Of a stretch of DNA of 64,000 nt, positions 23,604 through 36,849 are shown one piece after another. Both the position numbers and the translations under genes were made by a program. Position 1 is the stretch's first letter. The number at the start of each line of letters is the position of its first letter. The notes under the pieces are model-generated. The model made no database searches. It saw nothing but the letters and a program-made list of their open reading frames with translations, and had not been told where the DNA came from. The stretch lies in assembly GCA_023014365.1 (NCBI GenBank), contig JAEBUN010000025.1, positions 372,001 through 436,000 of the forward strand, in the 5' to 3' direction. The DNA comes from Lepiota brunneoincarnata (Eukaryota > Basidiomycota > Agaricomycetes > Agaricales > Agaricaceae).

Positions 23604-24663
23604 TTGAGTGCGAGTGAAGGTCTATCTCACATCAATGCTGCTCAGCGATCACAAGAACCCCACCGATCGAATGTTCTCCCTACCCATCTCGCTCAGTGCC
23701 TTCGCTCTAACTCGCGGACAGCGTCCTTTCCATTGTTGCTCGGGATACCAATTAGCGAATTGCTATCATCCAGGATGGGCTATATATCTTGACTCTGGCA
23801 TCGCCTCCGCAAACACCTTGCTGAGGCCCCAGGAAACCTACTACTGCGATTATCCCAGGACGGGTACGATTCGCCTGCGAGCCGCGAATGGAGGAGGGGG
23901 TCGGGCTGGCTTAAATGGTGCCTGGGTGGATACGTTCATGAGCTACATTGTAAAGCGGAAGCAACATGCCCCTTTTGCGGTGAGCTCCGTGGCCCTCCAG
24001 ATAACTCGACACAGAACATCGTGATAGTTAATTTCAAAGTCAGTGTGTGCGTGGATAGGTCGAGTAGTACTTCGATGATACAACGAAAAGCATTGGATTG
24101 TTAGAACGTCGTTCAACGGTCGGCGTGGCTGCCACGTATAACGGAGCTGCTGAGCATCAGCTGCAAGAGATTGATGCTCTATCTGCGTGGATTTATGGAT
24201 TTCGGGTGAGTTTGGTCGATTTTTCCGAAGCTTTGGGGCCCAAGAACAAACCAGCTAGACTGGGACAGGGAGCATGGTTAGGAAAATCATCAGAGCTGGG
24301 AAGAGCACGTAGTGTTATGAGCAGGACACTTCAATCGGAACTCTAGTCATAGCGCCCGTCTCCAAGAAGAATATGGGTAAACTGCTCAAGAGAAGAACAT
24401 GACAGTAAGCAGCCCACTGCTGCTGTGGAGATGGTAGACCATGCGAAACGGTGAAGGGTGGATGTTTCGTGCAGCGAAGCAATAATCTCCTGAATCTGTT
24501 GCCTGTTTGCATCACCCATGATGCGGAGGTCCGCAGTTTTGAGTTTTTGCTTGTGAGGGAGCAAGAGAGGGAAGAGGTCAATGTGATTCCGTCAAGATAC
24601 GACAAGAGCGCGACTGACATCAAGGGGAGTGAGCTATTCATCAACATCAGCCAAGTAAGATGA
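23604..24663 (+). pseudogene. Decayed PBP-like (tungstate/phosphate-binding fold) gene, copy A
   Basis: Fragments in order match a fungal extracellular protein family with a periplasmic-binding-protein type II fold: an N-terminal signal-like segment, YLDSGIASAN...LRPQ, IRLRAANGGGG (ligand-loop region), WVDTF...KRKQHAPF, DDTTKSIGLLE...VAATYNGAAE, ALSAWIYGFR, and a late SRYDKSATDIKGSELFI block. They are not in one frame. The intron after YGFR has lost its 3' half and about 200 bases of foreign sequence sit between later blocks. The paralog at 41.2-42.5 kb (minus strand) is about 85% identical by eye around 24060-24240 and is broken in different places. Confidence 0.65.
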
Positions 24664-24864
24664 GAGCTGCTTTCAAGTCGTCAGTCCCTACTCCGAAACG
24701 CCAGCCAAGATACCACTATAGTGCAGTACTGATTATATCAAACTCGAGTACGTATGCCCTTGGCCCTGAATCTCGAGCGCCCATAAGCATTCAGTTGATG
24801 TACCTGACTGACTGCCACACGCCGCCCACCATTTTCGGCGTCTAATCTGAGTTGTCCTCAACAA

Positions 24865-27112
24865 ATGACGACCTTCCTAGCTACGTCCAACCCCCAACTG
24901 GATCATAAACGCCTATCATCTGATCAGGGGAGCGACCAACGCCGTCTCTCGTCAAGCTACTCTCGGCAAGACAAATTCGAGGAAACAGTACGTTGTTATT
25001 CGAAGTCTGTTGCATACAAACACTGGTACTGATGTGTTGGTATGCTGCTAGGATGATGCTGGTAGACGGTCGTACGACTACATCAAACGGCGACCGAGAA
25101 AATTTCACCCGAGAGCGAGTTTCTATAATGACGTGGCTGAGACGGTACGCCTAGTACAACAGCTCAGCGCCTACCCCCTGACCAAATGCGCTGCAGCGTC
25201 CCTGGCGGTGTGGAGAAAAGTACCAGTATGATTCTGTCGAAAGCGCAGATTCATGGCGCAAGTGTCACCGCCTCGTGAAAAAGTATGACGAGGAGATGTG
25301 TGGCGCATGGAGAGAAGAAGTTGATAAACTGCTCATCTTCGTGAGTGTGTCGTTCCTACCGGTTATGCCCCCCAATAAACCACCACATCGCACTTAAAAC
25401 AGGCTGGTTTGTTCTCAGCAACAGTTACCGCATTCACCATTGAATCCTACCAGTGGCTCCAACAAGACACCTTCGATACCACGTCCCAATACCTAGCCTT
25501 CCTCGCATCAGAATTTGCCCGTTCCCAAAACACAACTCTTCCCCCATTCCTCGGTTCCCTTTCCCAACTCCAACAACAGCAGCAGACCACGAGTGCAGAA
25601 GTGCGGATCAATGCGTTCTGGTTCCTCAGCCTCACCTTGAGCCTCACCACTGTCCTTATCGGCATCCTCTGCCTTCAATGGCTCCGCGAATTCCAGAGAG
25701 ACGCCGCACTCTCACACAAAGAGGTCATCGCCCTGCGTCAGATGAGGTTTCAAGGTCTTCTCCGATGGCATGTACCCACCATTCTATCCGCCCTTCCGCT
25801 TTTACTCCAACTCTCCCTTCTCCTTTTCTTTGCGGGTCTTCTTGATTTACTCTGGGATCGGAACCACATCGTGGCAGCCTTTATTACCGCCGCTGTTGGT
25901 CTCGTCGTTCTATTCCTCGTAGCTACCACGGTCCTTCCCGCCTTGCAGTACGCGTTTACCTGGGATGAGTATCTGCGGGTAGCTCAGTGTCCGTACAAAT
26001 CACCGCAATCGTGGTTGTTTATGCGTGTTACACAATGGTGGTTCTGGACAACACAGATCTTGTGTTCGTCGTGGACATCCGAGTCATTCGACTGGCCATC
26101 ATTCCACCGACTACTCAAGTCCGCCACGGACCTCAACTGGATGATGTTGGACATGCGGTGGCGCAGGCATCGAGATGCATTCAACATTGTCTGGGGGACA
26201 CCAAAAGGTACGAAGGACTCGGAGGATATCATAGGTGCCATGCAATGGGTAAACGATACCTTCACATCGAGCCCTGATGCAGTATACCCCATATATCACT
26301 GTCTTGCTGACCTCGACATCTCTGCCGCCTCGAATTTGATATCGACGTTGTATAAGGGTACTCCCTTCGAAGATACCACCTTCCGAGTGATGATGGACGA
26401 CCGCTACTCCCCGGGTGTGGTACAAAAACGGGAAATCGTGTCCACTTTCTTCCTGCATATACACCAAGAGACACATCCGATTATCAAACCGCTATATGTT
26501 GAGTCGGTGCTCAGGATTCTAAACTCGCAGGAAGTCCCAGAACCGTTCCTCGACTGGCTCTCAACGATATTGCAAAAGATTTCGTCGCATCTGATTTCGA
26601 CCCAGCAGCCTAACCTGTGGACGGGAATCGCTGAACCTCAGATATTGTCTCAGACGATTGGTTGTATTGGATCCCTGGCGGCGAAGGATAGTCGTCGTAA
26701 TATTGATATCATCGCGGCTTGGATTCTGGTGGAGAAACTTCTCTGGGGCATCCATAAGAATCAGAAAGAGTTTATTTCGCTGGAGAACATCAATACCCAG
26801 CATATCAGGCTTGCGTGTGCGATGTTCCGCGACTTGGGGGATTGGGTGTCGAAGAATACTCGTGAACGGGAGCTGAAAGGGAGGGTGGAGGTGTGTATGG
26901 AGGGGTTGATGTTGTTATTCCCTTCGCACCTCACACGATCGGATATACTTCATCTGTATAATGGGTATCCCGAGTTCAAGAGTGCGTTGGATTTGGTGGC
27001 GATTTTGGATAAGGTGATGCCCCAGTTGGCAGGGTATGCTTCGGAGTGGACTTTGTATAGTAGCGATAGCTGGCGTGATCTCGTAGCCAAGTTTCAGCCA
27101 CCCTCAAATTGA
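24865..27112 (+). CDS. DUF6535 multi-pass membrane protein
   Basis: Exons 24865-24987, 25052-25144, 25197-25340 and 25403-27112 (all phase 0, introns of 52-64 bases) give 689 residues. The N-terminal 120 residues are polar and end in WREEVDKLLIF, leading into the first membrane helix. Four hydrophobic segments follow: AGLFSATVTAF, FWFLSLTLSLTTVLIGILCL, ILSALPLLLQLSLLLFFAGL and FITAAVGLVVLFLVATTVL. This is the layout of the DUF6535 domain expanded in Agaricomycetes. The remaining 400 residues are soluble and helical, perhaps repeat-like. No catalytic motif is visible. Function is unknown for the family. The start ATG was chosen because it opens the frame and sits in a CAACAAATG context. Confidence 0.85.
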
Positions 27113-27429
27113 CCATTGCGCTCAAAATCGTTTATTTATGCTAGTGGGATGATAATATTTCCTGTCGAAGTGGCCAGGTGGACCGAGGCTGTGTCCAAGA
27201 GGTATGTATGAGGGCCATGGATCTGTTCAGTTGAGGCAGGAGTTCAGGTCAGATCGGTGGTGCTCATTGCATATCGCTCCATTGCTGTGAGAAGGTTCCA
27301 CTGAGACGGTCATCATTAGTCAGGGCTAATCACTTGTTATCACTCTTCACGTCTTCACCACCTCGAGCTTAGTAAAGGCTGAGAGGAAATATGTATCGAT
27401 CGTACTTCTATTATCTGAGTTAAATAGTT

Positions 27430-27945
27430 TGGCCACGGTCTGGACATCTAGACCAGATTGAACTCTGGCTCTGGAAGAATGTGTTTCTAAATCTTACGAC
27501 AGACCCCACCCAAGCGGAATACTTCGACATCTACAATGGTGCCTGGTGTTCCTTCAGTTGACTAATTGAGCTCGCTATGGCTGCCAAAGACATCGAGTTT
27601 CTACCCCTCCCTTGGAAGCCTGACCTCAAACCCCCGGGGAAACCCGTCACCCCAAAGGTCAATGATGATGCTGAGTATGTTGATGAACCCAGCAAGGAGA
27701 GCAAACAAGAGTTGCCTGAGTCACCACACCAGATGAAGCTGAGAAAGCACAAGATCTCTGAAGTCGATCACCCACCTCACTTGAGGACGTAGAGGTATGG
27801 CACCTCTCCTTGATGCGATATCGACCTCTTGTATATGTAGATCTTCACAATGTACCTGTTTTGGGATCCACTGAGTTTGAGGAGGATCATACTGCATATC
27901 CTGTTCTACAACCTCATGCGTTTAGTCAACACCTAACATAGGGTA
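27430..27945 (+). pseudogene. Coding-like remnants, family not recognised
   Basis: Several short stretches read as protein in different plus-strand frames: about 27466-27560 (a tryptophan-rich LWLWKNVF...AEYFDIYNG piece), 27577-27789 (acidic/lysine-rich, ends at TAG) and 27838-27942. No consistent gene model links them. They may be the remains of one gene or of a mobile element. Confidence 0.25.
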
Positions 27946-27957
27946 CACCACGATGTT

Positions 27958-28124
27958 TCATGCCTCACCGTCACACTTGGGACAGACCAACTCACCGTAA
28001 TCGTGATTACCCCGCACAATATGCGATGACCGGTGACTCTGGCGCATAAGATCGGAAATAGTCTGGTCCGTGTACTTATAGTGCACGAGAATGCGTGGGA
28101 AGATGATGCTAGCCGCCGGCATCC
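27958..28124 (-). pseudogene. Orphan 3' exon with a CxxC pair
   Basis: Read on the minus strand from an acceptor at 28125-28126, a stop-free frame of about 55 codons ends at TGA (27958-27960). It contains GELVCPKCDGEA at the C terminus. No upstream exon or start codon is evident before the MFS gene begins on the other strand at 28309, so it is probably a truncated gene. Confidence 0.35.
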
Positions 28125-28308
28125 CTGTCCAAAAGGGTGAAGTTATTTTTACATGAGGCCGATGTCAGGCAGCTTTGCTCATGCCAACTTTGTCATCACT
28201 CGGAACCCCATCCATGACATGCGTTTATAGTGTTTCTTCCCAGCTCCAATGTGCTCATAGAATCTCACGACCCCTTGACTGGCAACGACCTGCCACGAAC
28301 AGATAGTC

Positions 28309-30690
28309 ATGTCCTCGCCGTCGAAGCAGTCTTCTACACAAACTCTACCAGGCGAAAAGCTCCCAGAAAACGCGGTTGAGCAAAAGAAGAGCGTCCCTCT
28401 TGTGGAGGATCCTGATTCGGAGGTACTTTGGGTTGATTGGGAGGGCCCTGACGATCCATTGAATCCGAAAAAGTGCGTTGATTTCAAACATATATGCGTG
28501 GTTCCTTGCTGAAGATCAAGTACATGTAGCTGGTCGTATAAGAAGAAATGGGCTGCAACTGTCATAGTCTCTTGCTTCACGTTCGTGACCCCCGTCTCAT
28601 CCTCGATGGTCGCACCTGCGACTCCCCAGATAGCGGACGAGTTTGGTGCAACAAGTTCGATTATACAAGCCATGATGACGTCTGTCTTTGTTCTCGGCTT
28701 CGGTGTGCATTTCCGATAGTTATGGTTGCGTGTTATCCACTCACCCACCATTTTCTTAAAGCATTTGGCCCTTTGGTACGTATTTTGTGAACATACAGGC
28801 AGCCCTTGACTCATTATATGCAAGCTCCTTGGCCCCCTGAGCGAGATATATGGTCGAACTCGAGTGTTGCAATTGTCTAATCTTTTCTTCCTCGGTACAG
28901 ATCACGCTTCCCCCCCTTTCACGGTCCATTTTTGACTTCATTGTTCTTTTCTTGACAGCCTGGAACCTAGGATGCGGTTTTGCACAAAGTAAAGGGCAAC
29001 TGATTGCCTTTCGACTTTTGGCTGGAATAGGTGGAAGTGCACCTTTGGCGGTGAGTTCTTTTCATTTTTCGAGCGTGGTTGGGGTGCAGTTCTGAGTTTG
29101 ACCAGATCGGTGGTGGCGTTATTGGAGACACATGGAGCGCGGAAGAAAGAGGAAGAGCGATTTCAATATATTCGCTGGCCCCCCTCTTGGGTCCTGTCGT
29201 TGGCCCCGTTTGTGGTGGATGGTAGGTACCATTTTGTTCTCTTGTGAGGTCCTGCCTGAGCGCTGTCTTCTAGGATTGCTGATCGTTCTACTTGGAGATG
29301 GGTGGTATGTGCATGCGCGTGAATTCGATCAGGGTAATCATCAGCTGATAATCGGCGTTAGTTCTGGTCGACAAGTATCGTCGATGTCGTTATTCAGGTC
29401 GCAGGGCTTTTCTACCTCAGGGAAAGTGAGTTCTTTTCTTTTTTGTGTGAGGCCTCCCAATCGAGTTCGTCGGCAATTAACCACCTGGTTGTTCAGCTTA
29501 CGCTCCGTATCTTCTTGAAAAAAAGGCGAAGAGAATTGCGGCCAACATGGACACGGAAAAAGGGCCCGTCAGGAAGGTCCGGACGGTATACGAAAGTAAA
29601 GACAGTCGACAGTGGGTACAATACCTGGTATGCCGACATGCGGCTAATCCAACTATCAGTTGGAAAGATATTTTTGCAAGAGCGCTCACAAGGCCATTCG
29701 TTCTCTTCATCCATGAGCCAATTATTCAGTTGCTAGGACTCTACATGGCTCTCGTGTACGGAGTTTTCTATCGTGGGTGAAACAAGTCCTCTGCTCTCCT
29801 GCCTGCTCTCATCCTGCTGCAGTCTTCCTGACAACGATCCCGGGTATTTTTCGCATTACATATGGAATGCCCGTCGGTATAGCGGGGCTGAATTATATTG
29901 CGCTGGGGATCGGTCTGGGAGTCGCGTCTCAGGTATTATTCAAACTCTGCATGAAAGTTGCCAGAACTGACGCTCCTGGTAGCTAAATGCACGTTTTATG
30001 GACAGGGTATACGTTTGGCTGAAGGAACATCGTGGGCATGGCCACGGAGAGCCAGAATTTAGGTTGCGTATGTGCTACCAGCCTGATGTGCCACCACGCA
30101 CCCTCTGAGCTTCGTATATACAGCGTCTATGATACCAGGGACAATAGCTTTACCCATTGGGCTATTCCTCACGGGATGGGCGGCACAGGCTCGATTACAC
30201 TGGGTGGTACCCGACATCGTATGTCCAATATCACTATTAGTTTAATGGCATGCTGACACGACAGCGGCAGGGAATCGCCTTTGTTGGTGTGGGAGTGATT
30301 CTTACATTTCAGAGTATGCAGACGTATGTCGTGGATGCGTTCACTCTGCACGCTGCGTCTGCCCTGGCTGCGGTATCATTCCTAAGAGCACTTGCTGGTT
30401 TCGGATTTCCGCTCTTTGCACCGGCTATGTATAACAAGCTTGGGTATGGTAAGGGAAACACTATCATCGCGTGCGCAGCGATCGTGCTGGGTTGTACTGG
30501 GTACGCTTTTAGACTATGCTCCATGATCCGTCGTTCAACCTCAGATTATTGCCACAGACCTTGCCTGTTTTGGTTCTATGGGAAGAGGATCAGGATGAGG
30601 AGCCGATATGCCAGAAAACCCGAGCAACACTCCCACCCCCTTCCGGAGAAAGTAGACGCCCAGAACAGCAGCGAAAAGGGACCCCCATAG
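28309..30690 (+). CDS. MFS transporter, DHA1 drug/polyamine type (first)
   Basis: Fifteen exons: 28309-28472, 28530-28702, 28762-28775, 28825-28894, 28959-29050, 29106-29221, 29274-29304, 29362-29425, 29497-29611, 29660-29772, 29823-29932, 29983-30067, 30124-30218, 30271-30500 and 30558-30690. They sum to 534 codons with no stop. The N-terminal cytosolic part ends in the WEGPDDPLNP motif typical of fungal TPO/FLU1-like proteins. MFS motif A reads GPLSEIYGR and the antiporter motif C reads LLGPVVGPVCGG. Twelve membrane helices are expected. It should export drugs, polyamines or metabolites at the plasma membrane by proton antiport. Two introns (29612-29659 and 30501-30557) are multiples of three without stops, so small alternative forms are possible. 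A similar gene follows about 0.8 kb downstream. Confidence 0.85.
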
Positions 30691-31504
30691 CTAGAATGAT
30701 CCTTAGAAATAGACATTTCCTTGTAGCTGTATCAGAATGTAGCCATAAACCTCATTGTAAACTTTGCTTGGTCAGTCGGCTAGCCACAGGTGTGCTATTT
30801 TTATCACGCGGTGCCTGCTCGCCGACAGAGCAGCCATCACACTTAACACTACGACTGTAAATCACCGGAGTCTCTCGGCCGAATTGCTGACAATGAAAAG
30901 GCCATACAACCGCTCAATTTTTCCATTTCTTGACGGAATCGATATTTTCCTCGTCCACACAGCCTGTCAACCTGTCATCGCGCGTCGAGCGGAGCGGGGT
31001 GATATTGGGAAAGAAGGAGTGGATGGATGAGTGGATGGACATGCGATCCGGAGTGAACTAGTGACGGGTTTGACTGAGTTGAGTGGTAAAAAAAGCCCAC
31101 ACAGTCGCTCCGGATTGACACCTCTGCTTACAGGTTCCAAACCGCAAATAAATACTCTGTGTGCTCCCACTTTGCGATGATTGTGGTGGGACACGGGAAG
31201 GAGGGCGACACGTCACCGAAAGCAAGACGCAAGTTCGTGCTCTGACAAGTAGTTTTGATGTGTACGGTCCGGCATCTGTTTGGCCTCCACCGAACGGCGA
31301 AGAAGCATGTGCGCGTTTTCCGTTGGGTCCTCTGCGGTTTGTTCGCCACCCTCCCCCCCCCCGCTCCCGCATCATAGCCCGAGGCGGCTAGGCCCAACCC
31401 ACTTCCGTTTGCCGTTGCTCGCCCCCCATACAAAAAGCAAAGGGCTTGGGATTGCTGGGCGATGTACTCAAAAAAATCCCTGATTCTTGCATTTCGTGAG
31501 AAAG
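30691..31504. other. Intergenic region between the two MFS genes
   Basis: No gene is seen. It contains the 3' flank of the first transporter and the promoter of the second. Confidence 0.5.
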
Positions 31505-33879
31505 ATGTCTCATGAGGAGTCGGCCAGTGTGCGTCATATGGAACCCGCGTCGGAGGCGGTGGTAGAGGGGGAGGCCCGGCATTCGCCTAGATCGTCGTCG
31601 TCCCTCACGCTCAGCGAAGGCGGTCATCATCATCATTCCGGGGAGGGTAGCACGGCGTCGGTTACTTCGAGGAGGACGGTCGAATCATACCAAGGGGGCG
31701 GGGTGGAACCTGAAGGGGGCGGCGAGGATAACAACTTTTCGCCCACGAGTACGGTTGATGGAAATCTTGTTACTTGGGACGGACCGGATGACCTCGAAAA
31801 TCCGTTGAACTGGTCAGTTCGGTACAAGTGGTGGTTGACGACGATTTGTATGATCATGACTATTAGTGTGTGAGTGCGCCTGGATTGGGGTTTTAGATGT
31901 GAAATGGGCTTGCTGATGCATTTCCGCGCGGTCTTTGACATTAGCACATTCGCATCCTCGGCACCTAGTTCGACGTTTGCACATATTGCTGAAGATTTTC
32001 ATATATCACACGAGGCCTCGTACCTCATCACTACTGTGTATCTTCTGGGATACGTAGTTGGGGTAGGCATTAATCTGCTGCTTTGTACACGCACGTGTCG
32101 AAAACTAATTAATGTTCATAGCCCTTATTCTGGGGTCCTGGCAGTGAGCTCTTGGGGCGCCGCCCTATTTTTTGCTTAACCATGACTGCCTTCACTGTGT
32201 TGTACCTCGGCCAAGCACTCGCCAAGAACACGGCAACGTTACTTGCGACGAGATTCCTCTCCGGCTTCTTCGCGGTTGTCCCATTGACAAATTGTGCTGG
32301 TGAGCTCCCTCCGTGCCCTGCGAGACATTCTTGTCATTCTGCAAGCTGAGACGGTTGATGAAAAGGGGTCGTCGCTGATATATGGCCCGCAAATGGTCGT
32401 GGGCCTGCCACGAGCTTGTTCACTGCGAGTAGTTTCCTCGGACCTGTTCTTGGACCCATCGTTTCTGGTTTGTGAGTCGAACGATGTAGTGAGATGGAAG
32501 ATTGAGACTCACTTTGTGATTCTAGCATTGTTGATAGCCCGGCTTATTGGCGATGGGTATTTTGGGTGATGATGATCTTTGCTGGTATATGCATGCTCCT
32601 CGCGGTCTTCTTTCTTCCAGAAACATATACTCCGGTGCTGCTAATGAGGAAGGTGGGACCGTCTTGTCCCGAGTGGCATTGGGAGATCACTGCTGACGCT
32701 GAACGTACGTAGGCACGACGTCTCCGTAAAGAAGATCCCATTGGCAACAAAAACCTTTATGCAGCACAGGAAAAACAAGATTGGTCTTTGAAGGGTCTCG
32801 TGAACCGGACGATTCTTCGTCCATTCATCATGCTGTCGATGGAACCAATTCTTGTGCTTGTCACTGTGTATATGTCAGTCGTCTACGGCCTTCTCTACGC
32901 TCGTAGGTGACTCTCACGGCAAGGAAAAAAAAAACGCAGCTCACACTCCTGAATAACAGTATTTCAGGCATTCCCGATCATCTTTCGACAGCTGCGAGGC
33001 TTCAAAACTCACGAGTCTGGTCTCATTTTCGTCGGTGTTGGTATCGGGACGACCATGGGTTGCGTCATAAACATGTTCACTACTGCACATTGGCCTCGAC
33101 TTGTGGTGAAGTGGAAAGGTTACCCGCCTCCAGAACAGGTGTTATATAGTGCCATGTTTGGTGGCATTTCCCTTGTTATTGGTACGTTCTGGTTGGGGTG
33201 GACTGGTGCGTATCCGAGCATACCGTGGTATGTCCCAGCCATCAGTACCATTTTCATTGGAGCCGGAATTAGCTTGATTTTCATTTCGTTCTCGGTGTGT
33301 TTTGGTCTTTTTTTCCCCACGAAGGGCGTTATTCTGACCGTTGATCGTAATACTGGTAGAGCTACCTCATTGAGACGTATCTGTGAGTGTTACTCCTTTA
33401 TTTATTTTCAGATATGCCTGCTGATAAGGGACATCGCAGGATGTACAGCGCGTCGGCCTTTTCGGCCAACACGATCGTTCGTTCCTCGGTCGCTGCAGCT
33501 TTTCCTCTCTTCACGGTCCAGATGTTCACAAAGGTGAGAGCTTACTCGTCCCGGGGGAGGGCCCGGAGGGGAGGAGGTGTTTGTGCGCAGTGTTCTCAAG
33601 ACTTGGCCCCACCTGTTGCAGATGGGCGTTAATTGGGCATGTACGCTCATTGGTATCCTTGCTGTCATTTTCGCGCCGAGTCCGTTCATATTCTATAAAT
33701 ATGGAGCGCGTATTAGGGAGAGGAGCAGGTTTGCCCCGTGTATGGTGAGTTTCGGCCTGTTGCGCTTCCTTTTGCTTGGTTTCGCATCTGTCCATTTGTT
33801 GACGTGTGGTGATGATGATTGCCGTTAGGATTTGCGGATCGCGAAGGAGCTGGAACAGAGTGATGAAACGAAAGTGTGA
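31505..33879 (+). CDS. MFS transporter, DHA1 drug/polyamine type (second)
   Basis: Eleven exons: 31505-31869, 31945-32062, 32122-32299, 32366-32471, 32526-32652, 32713-32902, 32960-33294, 33360-33382, 33440-33533, 33622-33744 and 33829-33879, giving 569 residues in frame. A serine/glycine-rich cytosolic tail of about 100 residues with a His4 run precedes WDGPDDLENPLNW, the usual entry to helix 1. Motif A is GPGSELLGRR and motif C is FLGPVLGPIVSG. The later half has FFLPETYTPVLL and the conserved LVVKWKGYPPPE loop. It belongs to the same subfamily as the first gene but differs in intron number and tail, so it is not a recent tandem copy. Predicted plasma-membrane exporter; substrate unknown. 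Confidence 0.87.
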
Positions 33880-34624
33880 TGATGATGATGATGATGATCG
33901 GTGTGGGTGGTGGTGGTGTATCATATTGTTTTGCATTGATCTGTTTATGAGATACCCCGTACACATTGTAAAGGAAGAGATAGAGATGAGGTGTGAGTGG
34001 CGTTATTTTATAAATTGTATTTATTGCCTAGACTACATTATTAAACCCCTTTAAAACTGCTAACTTTGAAGAATAAGTCGAGCATACTTATGCAAGGGTA
34101 GAGGTGTATGGAGCACCATAACAATGATCGGACCTTGATGGTCATTTGTGAAGTCGAGGCGAAGCGAAGGAGCGTGAGTATGCTTACCGTGGATACGCAG
34201 TGGGGGGGGGGGGCACTCGCAATGAAGTGTTACCACGCACAGTTCTCACCACAAAGGGCACGAGTTTGGTTCAGCTTTTTCCGCAGGCTTTACATGGTAG
34301 GTCGTCTAGTGTGTTCATGGTTTGAACGGTATTAGACTAGGGGGATTTCATGTTTGTCTTTAGTGCTAGGAAGTGTTTTTTTTTCTGTTAGTGTGAACAG
34401 AAGCTAGCTAAGCTGTACGTACTTACCGGCCGATTTCGGGGGCGGTTGGGGCGACAATCCTTCCATTTAGATTGTGGGTCCACTCTCTGTTGACCTTTTC
34501 TAGCCTCTTCTAGCTCAGGGGACCGACGTAACGTGGGAATCCTCTCAGCCGTCGCCTCCTTAGGAACCAGCTGGCCGCACCAGCAACTCCATTCGTCTCT
34601 ATATAATCTCGTAATATAGCATAA
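33880..34624. other. Intergenic region, convergent gene ends
   Basis: No gene is supported. A (GAT)n-like run lies near 33878-33900 and a G tract near 34202-34210. Confidence 0.45.
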
Positions 34625-35897
34625 TCAAGAAGTAGAAAATGCTGGTACCCTGCCTACGATATGAACCGCATCCTCGTCCCTCAGATCAACTCCGAAAATC
34701 TCGCGCAACGCCTTGATTCTGTCGGACTCGGTTGCAAGTGTACGTACAACCTCCGTTTGTGGACCCGTGCATCTCCGGACCTCATTTCCGAAGAGTGTCA
34801 TCCGATATATAGGTCTCTTGGACTTTTCCAGGTGAGAATAATGGCGATCATCATCATCATCATCACCATCATTCACAGTAAACATTTTGACGCAGAGGAC
34901 GTTGTTCCAGAATAAACTGGCTTGGCGCATGTTTACTTCGAGGGAGCCGGCTATGATGTCTGTTAACCAGTACTCCGCCTCTACGAATGAGTAGAGCAGA
35001 CGCCATGTCTCTTGAGATGGGTCGGCCTTTTTGTGCCATATTTCGAGATTCCATTGATCGCAGGTCGTGGTGGCGAAATCATGAGAGGAGGCTGTGAAAA
35101 AATAAAAAATAAAAAATAGTGCGGGGGAGGGGATGGGACTGACAGAGACTGGAGTCTGCACGCGGAGTTCGAGTTAAGCGATGTCGCTCGGTTTCCGAGA
35201 TACCTTCGTTGACGTTGCTAGGGTCGTTGGAAAGAAGGAGGGGACGTGTGATGCACATGGAGCCGAAGCCGACGTCGACGAGATAGGTTTGATTGTTGTT
35301 GATAGAGGGTTGGACGAGGACGACGAGGTGTGCGGGTGGGGTGTAGGATCCAGAGGATGGTGTGCCTTCGTATACTCGTCCACTAACTGCGTATGCCCTG
35401 GACGAGTGGTATTAGGGTGGGGGGGGGGGGGGGAGAGAGTTAAAGCAATGTGTAGGACAGGGGCATACCTGAAGCCTAATCCGCGTAGCATTTCTAACAA
35501 TAGACTGTTCTGTCCGAAGCAATATGACCCTTTGTGTTCAATGACGAGGCGACGGAACAACCCTTCGGGAGTCACGTCCATCCGATGGTCAGCCGTACTA
35601 TGACGACAAGAAGATTTTTTAGAATATCTGCGCGCTCAGTCATGACAGAGGACATACGCACTAATGCATTGCAGTGTTCTCGAACGGGAACGTTAATGCA
35701 TGCAACCGCATGATTCGTTCAAGGTTTTCCAAATCGATAGGGAATTTACCCGAGGAGATAGCCCCCGAGGTCATTTGTGGCTGATAGCCGATTGTGAACA
35801 AGTACTGCGCGACTTGACTTGGGGAGTACTTTGATGGGACGTGCTTGATCCATTGAGCATCTCGTAGGGTACCACTTGCAGGGTATGGTTTTATCAT
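34625..35897 (-). CDS. Arylamine N-acetyltransferase
   Basis: Minus-strand exons 35662-35897, 35469-35597, 35144-35397, 34877-35091 and 34625-34822 give 343 residues. The last intron (34823-34876, 54 bases) is in frame and could be retained, giving 361. The NAT catalytic triad is complete: C105 in KGSYCFGQN, H145 in AHLVVLV and D163 in LVDVGFG. The enzyme transfers acetyl or another acyl group from CoA to arylamines or hydrazines, and in fungi can detoxify plant benzoxazolinone breakdown products or xenobiotics. One donor (GTCAGT, exon 3) is weak, and a C-rich tract lies inside the second intron. It shares strand and neighbourhood with the P450 at 37.3-39.6 kb. Malonyl-CoA use, known for some fungal NATs, cannot be judged here. 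Confidence 0.88.
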
Positions 35898-36849
35898 TGC
35901 TCCAGTCTAGGACGGATGATGTGGGTTGTCGATGAGAACTTTGGCAACGGGGGCGAACTAGCCTTAAATACATAGATGACTTGGTCCACTTGTGACCAGG
36001 TAAGGTATTCTTGGCTACAGCGCTGACACGAAGTCGCCGGACGAACCGCACCGAGTGATTCCCCTTTTAGAGCCGGATGATCAAACACGATCCGACAATG
36101 TTTTTATGTACTTTGTTAGATCCGGAGCTTCGGGTTGTTTATCGTCGACCTATGTGCCCCGTTAGCTTGGCGTGCAGCTCCCATGCGTTAAAAGTCGGTT
36201 GATAATAGGACATGTTGAGTGGGAGGGTAAAGCCTTGTATCCACCATAACCCATGTGAGGTCCTTGCCTTACGGCAATTGGGGTAGTGAAAACGTACTCC
36301 GGAAGAGTCCGGAGGGTCTTCGTTGGTAACAAGAAACCAAAATTTCGCCACCCGAGTAAGGATAGCAGCTGGGTAATCAGCATCACGATTTCTCGGTAGA
36401 GCTCGGCAGGAAGTCCCCGGCGCGCCCGGATTCGGTTGGTGTGGTTCCGCCATAGGGGGGGGGACGCGCTCATAAGTTCGTATTCCGACGAACGAAGGGA
36501 CACTTGCTTATCGTCGCGGCCATTTGTTATTATCTACCCTATGTGGGGCATCATCTTGATTCGGTTCAGTGGAATTTCAAAGAGTCGAAAATATATCCAG
36601 CGAATTACTAGCATGCAACCATCACCACCAGATCGATCATATCTCGGCGGATTTTTTACGTGTCAAGAGCAATTTGAGATTCCGATTTGTTAGTGTCACC
36701 TCAAGCCAAATTAAACAGAAAAATAAAGACATTGATTGTACGTGGGGTTTATACCAATGAACTTGAGAAAGGATAACGCAATCGGATTCACGGCCTTCGT
36801 TATAGCGAGGACCACTACAGCCATTCCTGACCAAGGTACCCGTGATATT
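35898..36849. other. Intergenic region upstream of the acetyltransferase
   Basis: No intact gene. A minus-strand stretch near 36390-36430 contains LPAELYREIVMLI, vaguely F-box-like, but it does not extend into a domain. Confidence 0.35.

Noticed and set aside
36139..36503. F-box-like LPAELYREIV segment on the minus strand
   Set aside because: The resemblance covers only about 13 residues and the following sequence does not continue a domain in any frame.
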